Source: Limisphaera sp.
Lineage (GTDB): Bacteria; Verrucomicrobiota; Verrucomicrobiia; Limisphaerales; Limisphaeraceae
Direction: 5' to 3'
Assembly (NCBI GenBank): GCA_025057755.1
Contig: JANWVC010000028.1
Span: 62,001 to 126,000 of the forward strand
Length of the DNA: 64,000 nt
In this document: positions 8,529 to 18,040 of the stretch, piece by piece
How positions within the stretch are numbered: position 1 is the stretch's first letter
How the letters are laid out: each line of letters opens with the position of its first letter
Made by a program: the position numbers and the translations under genes
The notes under the pieces: generated by a model
Database searches by the model: none
Told to the model about the DNA's origin: nothing
What the model saw: the letters and a program-made list of their open reading frames with translations, nothing else

Positions 8529-10043
8529 TCAACCCTCAGACCGAAGCATCTCGACGTCTAGTCCCAGTCCGGAGGAACTTCGCGGACACCGCATCTGCCC
8601 CAGCGATGACTTCCGCTCGGCCCGGCAGTTCCACGGCACGCCAAGTACTCGCCAGTATGTTCGGCCCGATGCACGAGATTCATACCGCACCATGCCAAAT
8701 AGGAGCGAGACCTTTTGTGAGTCCGGTGTAGATTCACATCGCCACAAATTCCACAATAAGGATTGGCTTGACCGTCCCGTGTCAGGGTCCGACTCCGCGC
8801 GCCAAACGGACCAAAGCGGACTGTAGTTTCGTTCCACCGCCTTATTGCCGAGCAACAGTGGTTCCAGCGGCGCCAACACTTGCAACCGTTTCCGGCCGCG
8901 TTCGTCCTCACTTTGGATCCACAAAGGCCACAAAGCGCGTTGCAAACGCCGTCCCTCGATGAAGCGTTCGTCCACCTCCCGATAAACGAACAGGCCAAGA
9001 CGCGTGTCGTTACGCTCCAGCCCCGCCTGTTCCGTATGCCGCTGCTGCCACAGCGGCCACAGGAGGAAGCAGCGATGCACGTTGGTCGTTCGGACGCTCC
9101 CAGCCAACGGCCAGAAACGTCGTACCGACTGATCAGGCCCGACGCCATATACCCAAAAAGGCCAAGGGGCGCCTACCTCACGATACCCAGTTGCGACGTT
9201 GGTTCGAACCGTTACGCCCAACGGCCAACCCCAAGATCGGTGTTGAAACCGGGTGGATCGCGTTTCCGCGTAAAATGGCAACATCAGGCACTGATGGATC
9301 TCGTCTTCGCCACCAAGTCCCGCATGAGACTCGACAAAAAGAGGCCACATAAGAAATTGCTTGCGATGCCCCGGCACCAGCGAGGGCTCACCCCACGAGT
9401 TGGTGCGCCACGTGGGCACCTTTTGCTCCCGACCCCAAAACGGAAAAAATTGCCACCCAGACAACCCTTCGCCGTGTCGAACATGAAACAACGGATACAG
9501 CCAGTTTTCTGTGACCACGTCCCGCTTGCGCGTGCGACTCCACAAAGGAAACAGCACCACATCAATCTCATCCCGAAACAGTCGTCCTTCAACATGACCG
9601 TAGAAAGGCAGCAGAGCCCATGCGCGGCGTTCCGGATTTTCCGAGCGTTGCCAAAACCAGATGGGAAACAACGTCCAACGCTCGGTCATACGATGTTCCT
9701 GATCCATCCCTTGACTCCAACTTAGCAATTGCAAACCTTGCCACCGCCACTCGGTCCCGGAGCCATGCAGCGTGCTCAGGGGATACAACACGTCCACCGA
9801 AACGTTATGTACATTCGTCGAACGCTGAATCGAAACCAACGGATGGATCGCCCAGGCCACACCCTCGGCGTTCTGTTCCCAACTAAACAACGGCCCCAGA
9901 GCTTCAATGCGCCGACCCTCCTGCAGAGTCAGGGCAAAGTCAGCGTACAAAGGCCCCACGTCCCTAGCCACGGTGATCCTCACGATACACAGGAGAACCC
10001 AAACGGTTCCTGATCGAATTTGTCCAAGATGGGTAGCACGCAC
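8529..10043 (-). CDS. Exported aromatic repeat protein (PLW/PFW repeats) at the head of the mla operon
   Basis: I do not recognise a named family. The N-terminus (SGTVWVLLCIVRITVA) looks like a signal peptide. The rest (about residues 45-480) is built from short units of 20-35 residues centred on a hydrophobic residue plus P plus two large hydrophobics: TLFPIWFWQR, ALLPFYGHV, VLFPLWSRT, WLYPLFHVR, QFFPFWGRE, LMWPLFVES, LMLPFYAET, RFWPLAGSV, LLWPLWQQR, ALWPLWIQS, YSPLWSVWR and LLWNLWRCE. Each is followed by charged residues, an alternation that suits beta-strands of an outer-membrane or propeller-like structure. It ends 9 bases before mlaE, so a role in envelope lipid transport is inferred from context only. 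Confidence 0.75.
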   Translation of the reverse strand: MRATHLGQIRSGTVWVLLCIVRITVARDVGPLYADFALTLQEGRRIEALGPLFSWEQNAEGVAWAIHPLVSIQRSTNVHNVSVDVLYPLSTLHGSGTEWRWQGLQLLSWSQGMDQEHRMTERWTLFPIWFWQRSENPERRAWALLPFYGHVEGRLFRDEIDVVLFPLWSRTRKRDVVTENWLYPLFHVRHGEGLSGWQFFPFWGREQKVPTWRTNSWGEPSLVPGHRKQFLMWPLFVESHAGLGGEDEIHQCLMLPFYAETRSTRFQHRSWGWPLGVTVRTNVATGYREVGAPWPFWVYGVGPDQSVRRFWPLAGSVRTTNVHRCFLLWPLWQQRHTEQAGLERNDTRLGLFVYREVDERFIEGRRLQRALWPLWIQSEDERGRKRLQVLAPLEPLLLGNKAVERNYSPLWSVWRAESDPDTGRSSQSLLWNLWRCESTPDSQKVSLLFGMVRYESRASGRTYWRVLGVPWNCRAERKSSLGQMRCPRSSSGLGLDVEMLRSEG

Positions 10044-10292
10044 TCCGCGGGCTCAATTAGCCCATGGACCAAAGTGCGTCAAGCCGACCCACTCTGATAC
10101 AGAAGACGCAGCCAACTTCTGGCCGGGCCAGACCCAAGCAGGTCATCCCAAGCAGCCCATCCTCCACGGGAAACTCGCAAGCGAGTTCAACTTTCAATCT
10201 CTCCGCAAGGATCCGCGGGTCACGCCTGATTGACCCCCCAGCCGCAGTTCGCGCCACAGCGTGGCACCTGAGATTTCGCCCGGAAACCAAGC

Positions 10293-12809
10293 CTAGTAAC
10301 AGCTCAGAATCCGATCCGCTTCCCCGGGAGATTCATCCAGGAATTCAATCCGGAAATGACGCACGCCAGCCTTCGCAGGACGCAAAGCGTATTCAGCCCC
10401 GGTTTGCGCCCGAGCGTTGTAAACGGTGTTGCGACAACCGGCATCCGCTCTGACCAGGTGACGCACTCCGACGCGATCCAGCAACTGCACGGTATGTTTG
10501 TCGCAAGGACGCCCGCAATCGCGGTAATCTCGGCCTCCGGACAGAAACGCGCAAAAGACATAATGCTCCATGCGAAACATGGGCATGTGCTGATGCAACG
10601 TGACCTCCAGCCGTCCCGGCGGAGGCGCCCGTGCCACGGTTTCCCCCTGACTGGCGTCCAAATCATAACTTGCCGTTACACGCTCCATTTGAAACCGTTG
10701 CAGGTAATACTCGGTTGCCAAGTGATTGGCGACGTTGAGTGTGTAATCGCCAATGCTACGCCGGCCGGCAAAACAAACCAGCTGGTCCACATTGCGGACT
10801 AAGAATCCATCAGCCCCGCTAGCCACCATCTGCCGAAGCATCCAATCCTCACCCGGCTTGTGGATGCGCGGATCAACCGCCCACACGGTGACACGAAGGC
10901 CGGCCAGAGCATTGCGTCGGCGCATGCGCGCGAAGGCCCGGGGGAGTTGCTTGAGATCTTCGAACTCGCAATAGACCGTGGGCAATCCCCGCAACGGCGC
11001 GATCTCCAACTGGTCCAAGGTGCGCACCAACCCAATGAGTTCGGGAGCAGATCCACAATCATTTTCAACCGACCTACAGGCTGCCTCCGCAGGTCCGACA
11101 TCGGGCACTTGACACACAACAGGCTCGGCTCGAACCGCCCAACGGCGGGGCTGACATCGTAACTGTTCGAGTTGCTCCACGGCCAGGCGACGCAACCGAC
11201 TCAACGCGCTGAACGGCAGCATGAGGTCGCCCTCGAGCCCGTTTTCAAGCCCGGCAAGGTAAAATGGGCTCCCCCCAAGCCGCCTAAGTTGCTCCTCTAG
11301 CACGGCTGGGGTCAGTCGGTCGCGTCGGGCTGGCTCAAGCGGAAGGTCCGACCAAACCACCGCAGTGTGGCCCCAGTCGTCCGTTATTTGAAGCGCGAGC
11401 GGCTCGCCTGCCCGACCGCTCACTCGCATCAGCACTGGACGACGGTGCCGCGGAGCGTTTCCCGCAAATGACTGACGCCAAAACCGCTCCAGGGCCGGAT
11501 CACTGGTTTTCCAGACCTTCTGTCCCGGTCGGATCCGAGACCATGCAAGCGTGTTTCGCCCGAACCGCAATCTTGCGCACGACGTGTCTAGGGCAGACTC
11601 GGTTTGTATGGCAAATACCCGACCCCCTTCCTTGGATTCCTCCGGGTGGCCTGCATCAAAGACCACCCCGTCGCCAGGACGAATCCGAGCGGAAAGCTTT
11701 ACCAGCAGCGCATCACGCTCCACTCGCAGGACCTCACCGACGAACACACCGCGCTTTTTGCCGAAGCGACCATGAACCAACTTCTGATTGTCCACGCCGC
11801 GTAACCATTCCGTGAAAAGGCCTCGCGAAAAGGCCATCTCCAGTGCGTCCCACGTGTCAGCCTCTACAGAAATTCGGGCCGGCAGTTCAGAGGGCTGTCC
11901 CCGGCGCAGTTCACCAGACGATCCAGGGCCTTTACGGTAAACACGCGTCACATTGGCCCTATATTCTGGCGATTTCAGCCGCCCTTCAATTTCGAGCGAA
12001 GCCACGCCTGGGCGAATCAATTCGGGCGACAGCTCCAGCCCCATCAGATCTTGAGGGGTGAGCCGCTATTCGCGGTCCCCAAGCGGCACCGGTTTGCCGT
12101 CTGCAATCAAGGTGTAGGGCAAACGACAGGCTTGGGCACATTCCCCACGATTGGCCGATCGTTGTCCCAGGGACTCGCTTGTGAGGCACTGTCCTGAATA
12201 GCCCCCGCACAATGCGCCGTGGACGAATCCCTCAAGCGGCACCCTGGCCCTCTCGGCACGGCTTCTGAGGACCTATTGAGTGCGCTTGAGGTCCTCCAAC
12301 GAACACTCCCGCGCCACCACCACCCGCTGGCAGCCCAATTCGCACGCCCATTCCACCCCCGCGGCGCTGGTGAGCGTCATCTGCGTGGAGGCATGCAAGG
12401 GAAAGTCTGGAGACAACCAGCGGACCAGCCTGGCCACGCCCACGTCTTGAACGATCACGCCGTCGGCTCCCGCCGCCGTGACGGCCCGCAATAAGGCCTC
12501 GATATCTGCCAACTCGTGCTCGAAAACAAGGGTATTGAACGCGACATAGCCCCGCACCCCCCGCACATGAAGCGACGCCATCAAGCCCGGCAGTTCCTCC
12601 ACGCGAAAATTTTGGGCGCGCATCCTCGCATTGAACTGCTCTAGACCGAAGTACACCGCATCAGCTCCGTCTTCTACCGCCGCGCGTATGCAATCCCAAT
12701 CTCCTGCTGGAGCCAACTATTCAGGCAACCAGGTCGGCCGCCGCAGATAGGCGAGACCTTCCGGCCGAATCTTTTCAAGGTCGGATCTGGATTCTGCAGC
12801 CGTTTCCAC
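10293..12809 (-). pseudogene. U32 family peptidase gene with three in-frame TAG codons
   Basis: The conserved U32 fold (YhbU/PrtC-like, often linked to rRNA or tRNA maturation or collagenase activity) is readable in one frame over about 835 codons. Downstream of the first TAG are LAPAGDWDCIRAAVEDGADAVYFG, HASTQMTLTS, then FVHGALCGGYSGQCL, RSANRGECAQACR, RLTPQDL, SLEIEGRLKSPEY and a long C-terminal region. The frame is interrupted at 12717-12719 (between PE and LAPAGD, where the family has Leu), 12273-12275 (after LEDLKRTQ) and 12066-12068 (between GDRE and RLTPQDL, where the family has Tyr). All three are TAG and no indel is needed. The natural end is also TAG. The N-terminal start is uncertain (GTG 12809 is the best visible). 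Nonsense decay is the simplest reading; two shorter proteins or amber readthrough are alternatives. Confidence 0.85.
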
Positions 12810-12858
12810 CGACGGGAAGTTGGCGACTTCCGTCTTAAGAGGCAAGGTCCCACACGAT

Positions 12859-13944
12859 TTACGCCGAAGCTCCTCCGGCAGAGTCTAGAAGCAACCTATC
12901 CCCGTCCGAAAGACCCTGTGTCCCTGCCGGCGGCCGGTTGCGAACCGGCCCACGCACCAGCCCGGTCCACACGCCCAAGCCCCAACTCAGATGAATCAGC
13001 AAGAGGGCCAGGGGCAAGATCCAAGTACTACGCGGTTGCCAATCCAGCGGGCGGGGTCTACGGCTCAACTGCAATGTGGCCCAACCCAGCCCTGCGCCAT
13101 ATAGGGCCCACCATCCCAGCGCCGGGCCGACCCACGTCTTGCTGAAAAGTGCTCCCAATAGCAGGCCCACTCCGGTGGCCATCCAGAGGGGCGGGACCAC
13201 GTGTCGGGCTTGGATCGAAGCTGGAGCTGTGGCAAGGAAACGCCCTTTCCAATGGCCATACCTAAGGTACTGACGGGCCAACTGTCTCAAGGTCGGCCGC
13301 ACCACATAGCGCGCACGAACACCGGGCAGCAACAGCACAACCCCGCCTGCGCGACGCAGTCGATAGTTAAATTCGTAATCTTCGTGGCAGGGAAAACCCT
13401 CGTGAAACAACCCCACCCTGCGAAATGTTTGCCGGCGCGTGACCCAAAAGGGAACCGAATCCACCGGTTGAGGCGGCGCATGGGGAGGCAACGTTCGATA
13501 ACGCGCATTTCCCACCCCCCACGGGGAACTCACTGCGCGTGCGATGGCCACGCCCATCCAGCCGCGCCCCACGCAATCCCAAGCCCCGCCAACCATGGCC
13601 AACCCTCCCGTGCGGCCCAAGTGGTCCACGCATGCACGCAGATAATGTCGAGGCCACATCCCGTGGCCATCCAAACGCGCGACCAGCTCACCCCGAGCTG
13701 CCTTCAGCCCCATGTTCAGAGCCGCCGGGATAATCCGCCGCGGGTTATGCAACACACGCACGCGTGCATCCTCAGCAGCCCACCGCTCCAACTTCTCCCG
13801 CGTGCCGTCCGTGGATCCCCCATCGACCACAATCAGTTCCAATGCCTCCCGGGGCCATTCCTGCTGAAGGACCGACTCAATCGCTTCGTCAATGAATCCA
13901 ACTTCGTTCCAGACCGGCATGAGGACGGAAACCAATGGCGCCAT
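12859..13944 (-). CDS. Family 2 glycosyltransferase, membrane-associated
   Basis: GT-A fold sugar transferase resembling ExoA-type succinoglycan enzymes; donor and acceptor unknown. From ATG 13944 (MAPLVSVLMPVWNE) it is 361 aa: nucleotide-binding SVLMPVWNE, then LIVVDGGSTDGT, the metal-binding region ARLDGHG (a DxD variant), and FHEGFPCHEDYEFNYRLRRAGG, which includes the ED acceptor motif. Two to three C-terminal hydrophobic segments (about 265-345) suggest inner-membrane attachment. An upstream in-frame start at 13998 adds 18 residues without family similarity. Confidence 0.88.
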   Translation of the reverse strand: MAPLVSVLMPVWNEVGFIDEAIESVLQQEWPREALELIVVDGGSTDGTREKLERWAAEDARVRVLHNPRRIIPAALNMGLKAARGELVARLDGHGMWPRHYLRACVDHLGRTGGLAMVGGAWDCVGRGWMGVAIARAVSSPWGVGNARYRTLPPHAPPQPVDSVPFWVTRRQTFRRVGLFHEGFPCHEDYEFNYRLRRAGGVVLLLPGVRARYVVRPTLRQLARQYLRYGHWKGRFLATAPASIQARHVVPPLWMATGVGLLLGALFSKTWVGPALGWWALYGAGLGWATLQLSRRPRPLDWQPRSTWILPLALLLIHLSWGLGVWTGLVRGPVRNRPPAGTQGLSDGDRLLLDSAGGASA

Positions 13945-14073
13945 GCAGCAACCGTTGCGTATATAAGGCGTATGTCGTTGCTCCCTGTGCCCGCGCACAG
14001 GCCAATCCGTCCACCTCCTGAACGAACATCGCAGACCCGCCGTAATGACGACGCCAAAATTGCGAATCGCACG

Positions 14074-15276
14074 CTAGGAGGTCCCTGCAGTCTTTTCTGT
14101 CTCCAATCTTTGCAGGAATCGGCCAAGTCTTCGCATGGCCTCTTTGAGCTGCTCCATCCCGGTGGCGTAAGCACAGCGGAGAAACCCCTCACCGCAAGCG
14201 CCGAAAGCCGTTCCGGGCACGACCGCCACTTTTTCCTCACGTAAAAAACGCAACGCAAAGTCCTTAGAACTGAGTCCAAATCGGCGAATGTCCGGAAACG
14301 CGTAAAAAGCGCCCCTCGGTCGAGTGCAGGGCAACCCCAAGTCGGCCAAGGCGGACGCAATGAAATTGCGCCTGCGGCGGTACTCATCGACCATTTCGCG
14401 CACGTCCTGTTCCGGACGGCTCAACGCTTCTAACGCGGCCTTTTGGCTGAGAGACGAAGCGCAAAGCATGGTGTATTGATGGATCTTCATCATGGCCTCG
14501 GTCAATTCAGCCGGTGCGCATGCGTAACCGAGCCGGAATCCGGTCATTGCCCACGCTTTCGAGAAGCCGTGCAAAAAGATCGTCCGATCCCGCATGCCGG
14601 GCAGGCTCACCAGACTGACATGTGGCTGGTCATACGTCAGTTCGGCATAGATTTCATCCGTAATGACCAGCAGGTCATGCTCCCGTACAAACGCCGCAAT
14701 GGCTTCAAGGTCTCGCTGGTCTAAAATGGCGCCCGTTGGGTTATTGGGAAAATTAAGCAACAGAACCTTGGTGCGGGGACTAACGCGCGCCTCGAGCATG
14801 GCCCGGGTCAGGCGAAATCCGTCCTCGGGGCGCGTTTCCACGGCCACTGGCACACCATGGGCAAAGAGAATCAGAGCGCGATAGGACACGTAGCACGGTT
14901 CATGATACAACACCTCGTCCCCTGGATTGATCAACGCCCGCAAGGCCAGGTCCAGCGCCTCGCTAACCCCCACCGTGACCAAAATCTCATTCTCTGGATT
15001 GTATTCGGCTCCGAATTGGCGAGCCACATAACGAGAAAGCGCCCGTCGCAGTTCCAAGTATCCCAGATTGCTGGTGTAGTGCGTGGCACCGCGCTCAAGG
15101 GCAAAGACGGTGGACTCGCGTACATGCCAGGGTGTGTCAAAGTCCGGCTCGCCAATGCTGAGACTAATGACATCCCGCATCGTGCTGACAATGTCGAAGA
15201 AATCGCGGATGCCGGAGCGCGGGATTTCCCGCACCTGACGAGCGATCCGGTCACGGAGAGACAGCGAGTCGTTCAT
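14074..15276 (-). CDS. PLP-dependent aminotransferase class I/II
   Basis: Fold-type I aminotransferase of the aspartate/aromatic group; exact substrate not decidable. Seen: SLSIGEPDFDTP near the N-terminus, TVGVSEALDLALRAL, LNFPNNPTGAI, ITDEIYAELTYD (the cofactor-contacting D and Y), and GFSKAWAMTGFRLGY with the Schiff-base lysine. It ends in TAG. The ATG at 15276 has GGAG seven bases upstream and lies within the end of the Lrp-type gene (26-base overlap), so the two are translationally coupled. The Lrp-type partner suggests amino-acid-responsive control. Confidence 0.93.
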   Translation of the reverse strand: MNDSLSLRDRIARQVREIPRSGIRDFFDIVSTMRDVISLSIGEPDFDTPWHVRESTVFALERGATHYTSNLGYLELRRALSRYVARQFGAEYNPENEILVTVGVSEALDLALRALINPGDEVLYHEPCYVSYRALILFAHGVPVAVETRPEDGFRLTRAMLEARVSPRTKVLLLNFPNNPTGAILDQRDLEAIAAFVREHDLLVITDEIYAELTYDQPHVSLVSLPGMRDRTIFLHGFSKAWAMTGFRLGYACAPAELTEAMMKIHQYTMLCASSLSQKAALEALSRPEQDVREMVDEYRRRRNFIASALADLGLPCTRPRGAFYAFPDIRRFGLSSKDFALRFLREEKVAVVPGTAFGACGEGFLRCAYATGMEQLKEAMRRLGRFLQRLETEKTAGTS

Positions 15277-15730
15277 CGGGAGTCTCCGGATGCATAAGGA
15301 CGCCTAAGTGTTTGTAGGTCTTGAGCATGAAATGCGTGGCGGTGGACAATACACCTTCCAAGGGTGCCAATTTTTCGCTGACAAAAGCGGCCACTTCGCG
15401 CAGGTTCCGTCCTTCCACGAACAACAACAAGTCGTAAGCCCCACTCATGAGATAGGCGGAGCGCACCTCTGGGAAGCGGCTGATCCGCTCGGCAATCCGG
15501 TCGAAGCCACCCTCGCGTTGGGGCGTCACTTTGACCTCGATGACAGCGGTGACCTTATCCAAGCCGAGTTGGTCCTCGTTCAAAATGGCCTGATAACCCC
15601 GGATGATCCCGGCCCGTTCATACTCGGCAATGCGCGCCTCTACCTCCGCCACTGGAAGGTTCAGCATGCGGGCGATGGTTTCCCGCGACTCGAGGGCGTT
15701 GTTGGCCAGAATCTTTAATAACTCATCCAT
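15251..15730 (-). CDS. Lrp/AsnC family transcriptional regulator
   Basis: Feast/famine regulator: N-terminal helix-turn-helix (about 1-50, ETIARMLNLPVAEVEARIAE) and C-terminal RAM ligand domain (about 60-140, AVIEVKVTPQREGG and MSGAYDLLLFVEG). From ATG 15730 it is 159 aa, normal for the family; the frame continues upstream to 15829 without similarity. It overlaps the aminotransferase gene by 26 bases and probably controls that operon in response to an amino acid. Confidence 0.92.
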   Translation of the reverse strand: MDELLKILANNALESRETIARMLNLPVAEVEARIAEYERAGIIRGYQAILNEDQLGLDKVTAVIEVKVTPQREGGFDRIAERISRFPEVRSAYLMSGAYDLLLFVEGRNLREVAAFVSEKLAPLEGVLSTATHFMLKTYKHLGVLMHPETPDERLAVSP

Positions 15731-15849
15731 AATCGTCCCATGGTCAACGTTGGCGGGCAACCTAACGGGCACGGTGCGCAGCGTCGAGCCGGAAACGGTG
15801 GTCCCATCCATCGGCGCCGCAGGATCCATCCGGGAGAAGGAATCTTGCG

Positions 15850-17217
15850 TTAGATCTTGATCCCGTAGGCCTTGATCTTGTTGTAAAGGGTCTGCCGGCC
15901 AATGCCCAAACGCCGGGCCGCCTCCACCTTGTTGCCGCCCGTTTCTTTAAGCGTTTGAATGATTGTGTTGCGCTCCACTCCCTCCAGCAGGGTGAAATTC
16001 GTGTCTGAACCCGCGTCTTCCCCTGCCCGACTCCGCGCGATGGAAAGGTCCGCGGCATCAATCCACGGACCATCACTCAACAACACGGCACGCTGGATCT
16101 CGTTTTGCAACTGACGCACATTGCCGGGCCAATCAAAATTGAGTAATCGGTCGATCGCGGCAGGCGTAAAGCCATTGATGATGCGATTGGCTTGAGCACT
16201 AAACCGACGCAGAAAGCTCTGCGCCAGCGGCAGGATGTCATCCCGCCGCTCTCGCAGCGGCGGCAGATGAATCGACACCGTGCTGATGCGATAGTACAAG
16301 TCTTCCCGCAATTTCCCCTGCTTGATGGCCTCTTCCGGATCACGATTCGTGGCCGTAATGATGCGACAGTTGGTCTTGTAAGTTGTTTTGCCGCCGACCG
16401 GTCGGACCTCCTGGTCCTGCAACACACGCAACAACTTGCTCTGGGTGTCCACCGGCATCTCGGCGATTTCGTCAAGAAACAACGTCCCTCCCTCGGCCTG
16501 CCGGAACAAGCCCTCTCGATCAGCATGGGCTCCGGTATAAGCACCTTTGACGGAGCCGAACAACTCGCTTTCAATCAACTCCCGCGGCAGCGCTGCGCAG
16601 TTGACCTTGATAATTCGGTTTTTGTTGCGTCGGCTGAGGCTATGCAGCAAATCGGCCACCACCTCCTTGCCGGTGCCGCTTTCCCCCGTGATCAGCACCG
16701 TCACATCCGTGGGGGCAATCCGTTCCACCGTTCGAATGACCGCCTGCATGGCAGCGCTCTTAAAAACGGGCGAACTGACCCCACTCATGGTGGCCAGCGC
16801 ATCGCGCAACGCACTGTTTTCCGCCTGCTGGGCTTTGTGCTCCAGCGCGCACTGAATGTCAGCCAGCAGCTTGCCCAATTCAAACGGTTTACTGATGAAG
16901 GTATACGCCCCCAACCGACCGGCTTCCAACGCCACGTCCAACGTGCCATGCCCGCTCAGGATGATGATTTCCGCTTCGGGCCAGCGGTGCCGGATCGTGG
17001 GCATCAAGGTCAATCCGATGTCCTGCGGCGGTTCGCCAGGGACATCCGGCAGTTTGTAATCTAGCAGCACCACATCTGGCGGTTCCGCATCCAGGAACCC
17101 GCGCAAACCCGCAGCACTATCCGTGGTCCGCACCTCATAATCGTTCTGACCGAGGAACGAGCCCACCAACTCCCGCATGTCCGGGTCGTCATCCACCAGG
17201 AGGATTTTCGCCTTCAT
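15850..17217 (-). CDS. NtrC-family sigma-54-dependent response regulator
   Basis: Receiver domain (1-125, acidic pocket DDD at 9-11, phosphoacceptor Asp53, with an unusual PGEPPQD insertion just after it), AAA+ domain (Walker A GESGTGKE, sigma-54 contact loop GAYTGA, Walker B GTLFLDEIAEMP), and C-terminal Fis-type helix-turn-helix (NKVEAARRLGIGRQTLYNKI). Length 455 aa. The ATG at 17217 overlaps the stop of the upstream hydrolase gene (ATGA, 17214-17217). The frame runs on to 17634, but that extension lies over the hydrolase and is not coding. No partner kinase is adjacent. It implies that sigma-54 exists in this organism. Confidence 0.95.
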   Translation of the reverse strand: MKAKILLVDDDPDMRELVGSFLGQNDYEVRTTDSAAGLRGFLDAEPPDVVLLDYKLPDVPGEPPQDIGLTLMPTIRHRWPEAEIIILSGHGTLDVALEAGRLGAYTFISKPFELGKLLADIQCALEHKAQQAENSALRDALATMSGVSSPVFKSAAMQAVIRTVERIAPTDVTVLITGESGTGKEVVADLLHSLSRRNKNRIIKVNCAALPRELIESELFGSVKGAYTGAHADREGLFRQAEGGTLFLDEIAEMPVDTQSKLLRVLQDQEVRPVGGKTTYKTNCRIITATNRDPEEAIKQGKLREDLYYRISTVSIHLPPLRERRDDILPLAQSFLRRFSAQANRIINGFTPAAIDRLLNFDWPGNVRQLQNEIQRAVLLSDGPWIDAADLSIARSRAGEDAGSDTNFTLLEGVERNTIIQTLKETGGNKVEAARRLGIGRQTLYNKIKAYGIKI

Positions 17218-17993
17218 AGCGTCCGATCTTTGCAGGCCACGCAAGCCTCCACAAAGGCCCGGAAAATGGCCCGATGCGCCGAGTGCCGATCCTGCAGGCG
17301 CTCCGGGTGAAACTGGACGGACAGGAGAAACGGCAACACCGTCCGATGCGCAGCGGCCAGTTCCAAGCCCTCCACGATGCCGTCGGAGCTGGTGGCCGTG
17401 ACTTGCAACAGGCCGGCGACCCGATCCACGGCCTGGTGATGCGTGCTGTTGACCCCGAGCACCTGCGTGCCGGTTATAGTGTGAAGCAACGAGCCAGGTG
17501 TCAACCGCACGTCGTGCGCGATCGTAAGGCCCCGATCTTGACGATGGTGATTCAAGCCGTCCGGCCGTTGCGTCGGCAGATCCACAATCAATGTGCCGCC
17601 CAGGGCCACGTTCAACAACTGGTGTCCCCGGCAAATGGCCAATAGGGGTTTCCGCTGCCGAAACACCTCCCGCAGCACCAACAACTCGGTCAGATCCCGC
17701 CAGCCATCATCCGGCGTGGACTTAACGGATCGCGCCAATCGAGAGGAAAGCCGCCTCCGATACAGCCCCGGCTGCAAGTCCGCTCCTCCCGTTAATAGAA
17801 CGCCGTCACAAAAAGCCACCAAATCCGACACCGTGCTTCCCTCCAGCACCGCGGGCAGCGCCACCGGCAGCGCCCCTGCCTGTTCCAGTGCCAAAGTATA
17901 GGGCCAGGCCAGGCTCAGCGACCGATCACCAAACTCGGCCCCGGCCTTTTCCACGTCGGTCGTTACCAGAACCAAAGGCTTGCTTGCCATGGC
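17214..17993 (-). CDS. Class I glutamine-amidotransferase-like hydrolase (peptidase C26)
   Basis: Resembles gamma-glutamyl-GABA hydrolase (PuuD-type). Nucleophile Cys122 in LLAICRGHQLLN, and the His/Glu pair in SVQFHPERL, complete the triad; LLTGGADLQP marks the oxyanion region. From ATG 17993 it is 259 aa. A GTG at 18044 overlapping the previous stop by four bases (GTGA) could be the true coupled start and would add 17 residues. It is coupled to the NtrC-type regulator downstream and the DUF2784 gene upstream; a putrescine/GABA role is inference from family only. Confidence 0.88.
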   Translation of the reverse strand, partial: AMASKPLVLVTTDVEKAGAEFGDRSLSLAWPYTLALEQAGALPVALPAVLEGSTVSDLVAFCDGVLLTGGADLQPGLYRRRLSSRLARSVKSTPDDGWRDLTELLVLREVFRQRKPLLAICRGHQLLNVALGGTLIVDLPTQRPDGLNHHRQDRGLTIAHDVRLTPGSLLHTITGTQVLGVNSTHHQAVDRVAGLLQVTATSSDGIVEGLELAAAHRTVLPFLLSVQFHPERLQDRHSAHRAIFRAFVEACVACKDRTL

Positions 17994-18040
17994 CATCAAA
18001 TTAGCAAGGCTGCACTCGCAGGCGAGAAACGTCGGTCGCT

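Noticed and set aside
10057..10290. 77-codon minus-strand frame between the U32 gene and the aromatic repeat protein
   Set aside because: No recognisable family, no clear start signal, and it is short; probably intergenic.
15731..15829. Extension of the Lrp-type frame upstream of ATG 15730
   Set aside because: No Lrp similarity; the helix-turn-helix begins right after MDELLKIL.
17218..17634. N-terminal extension of 139 codons on the NtrC-type regulator frame
   Set aside because: It lies entirely over the hydrolase gene in another frame and has no family similarity; MKAKILLVDD at 17217 is a perfect receiver start.
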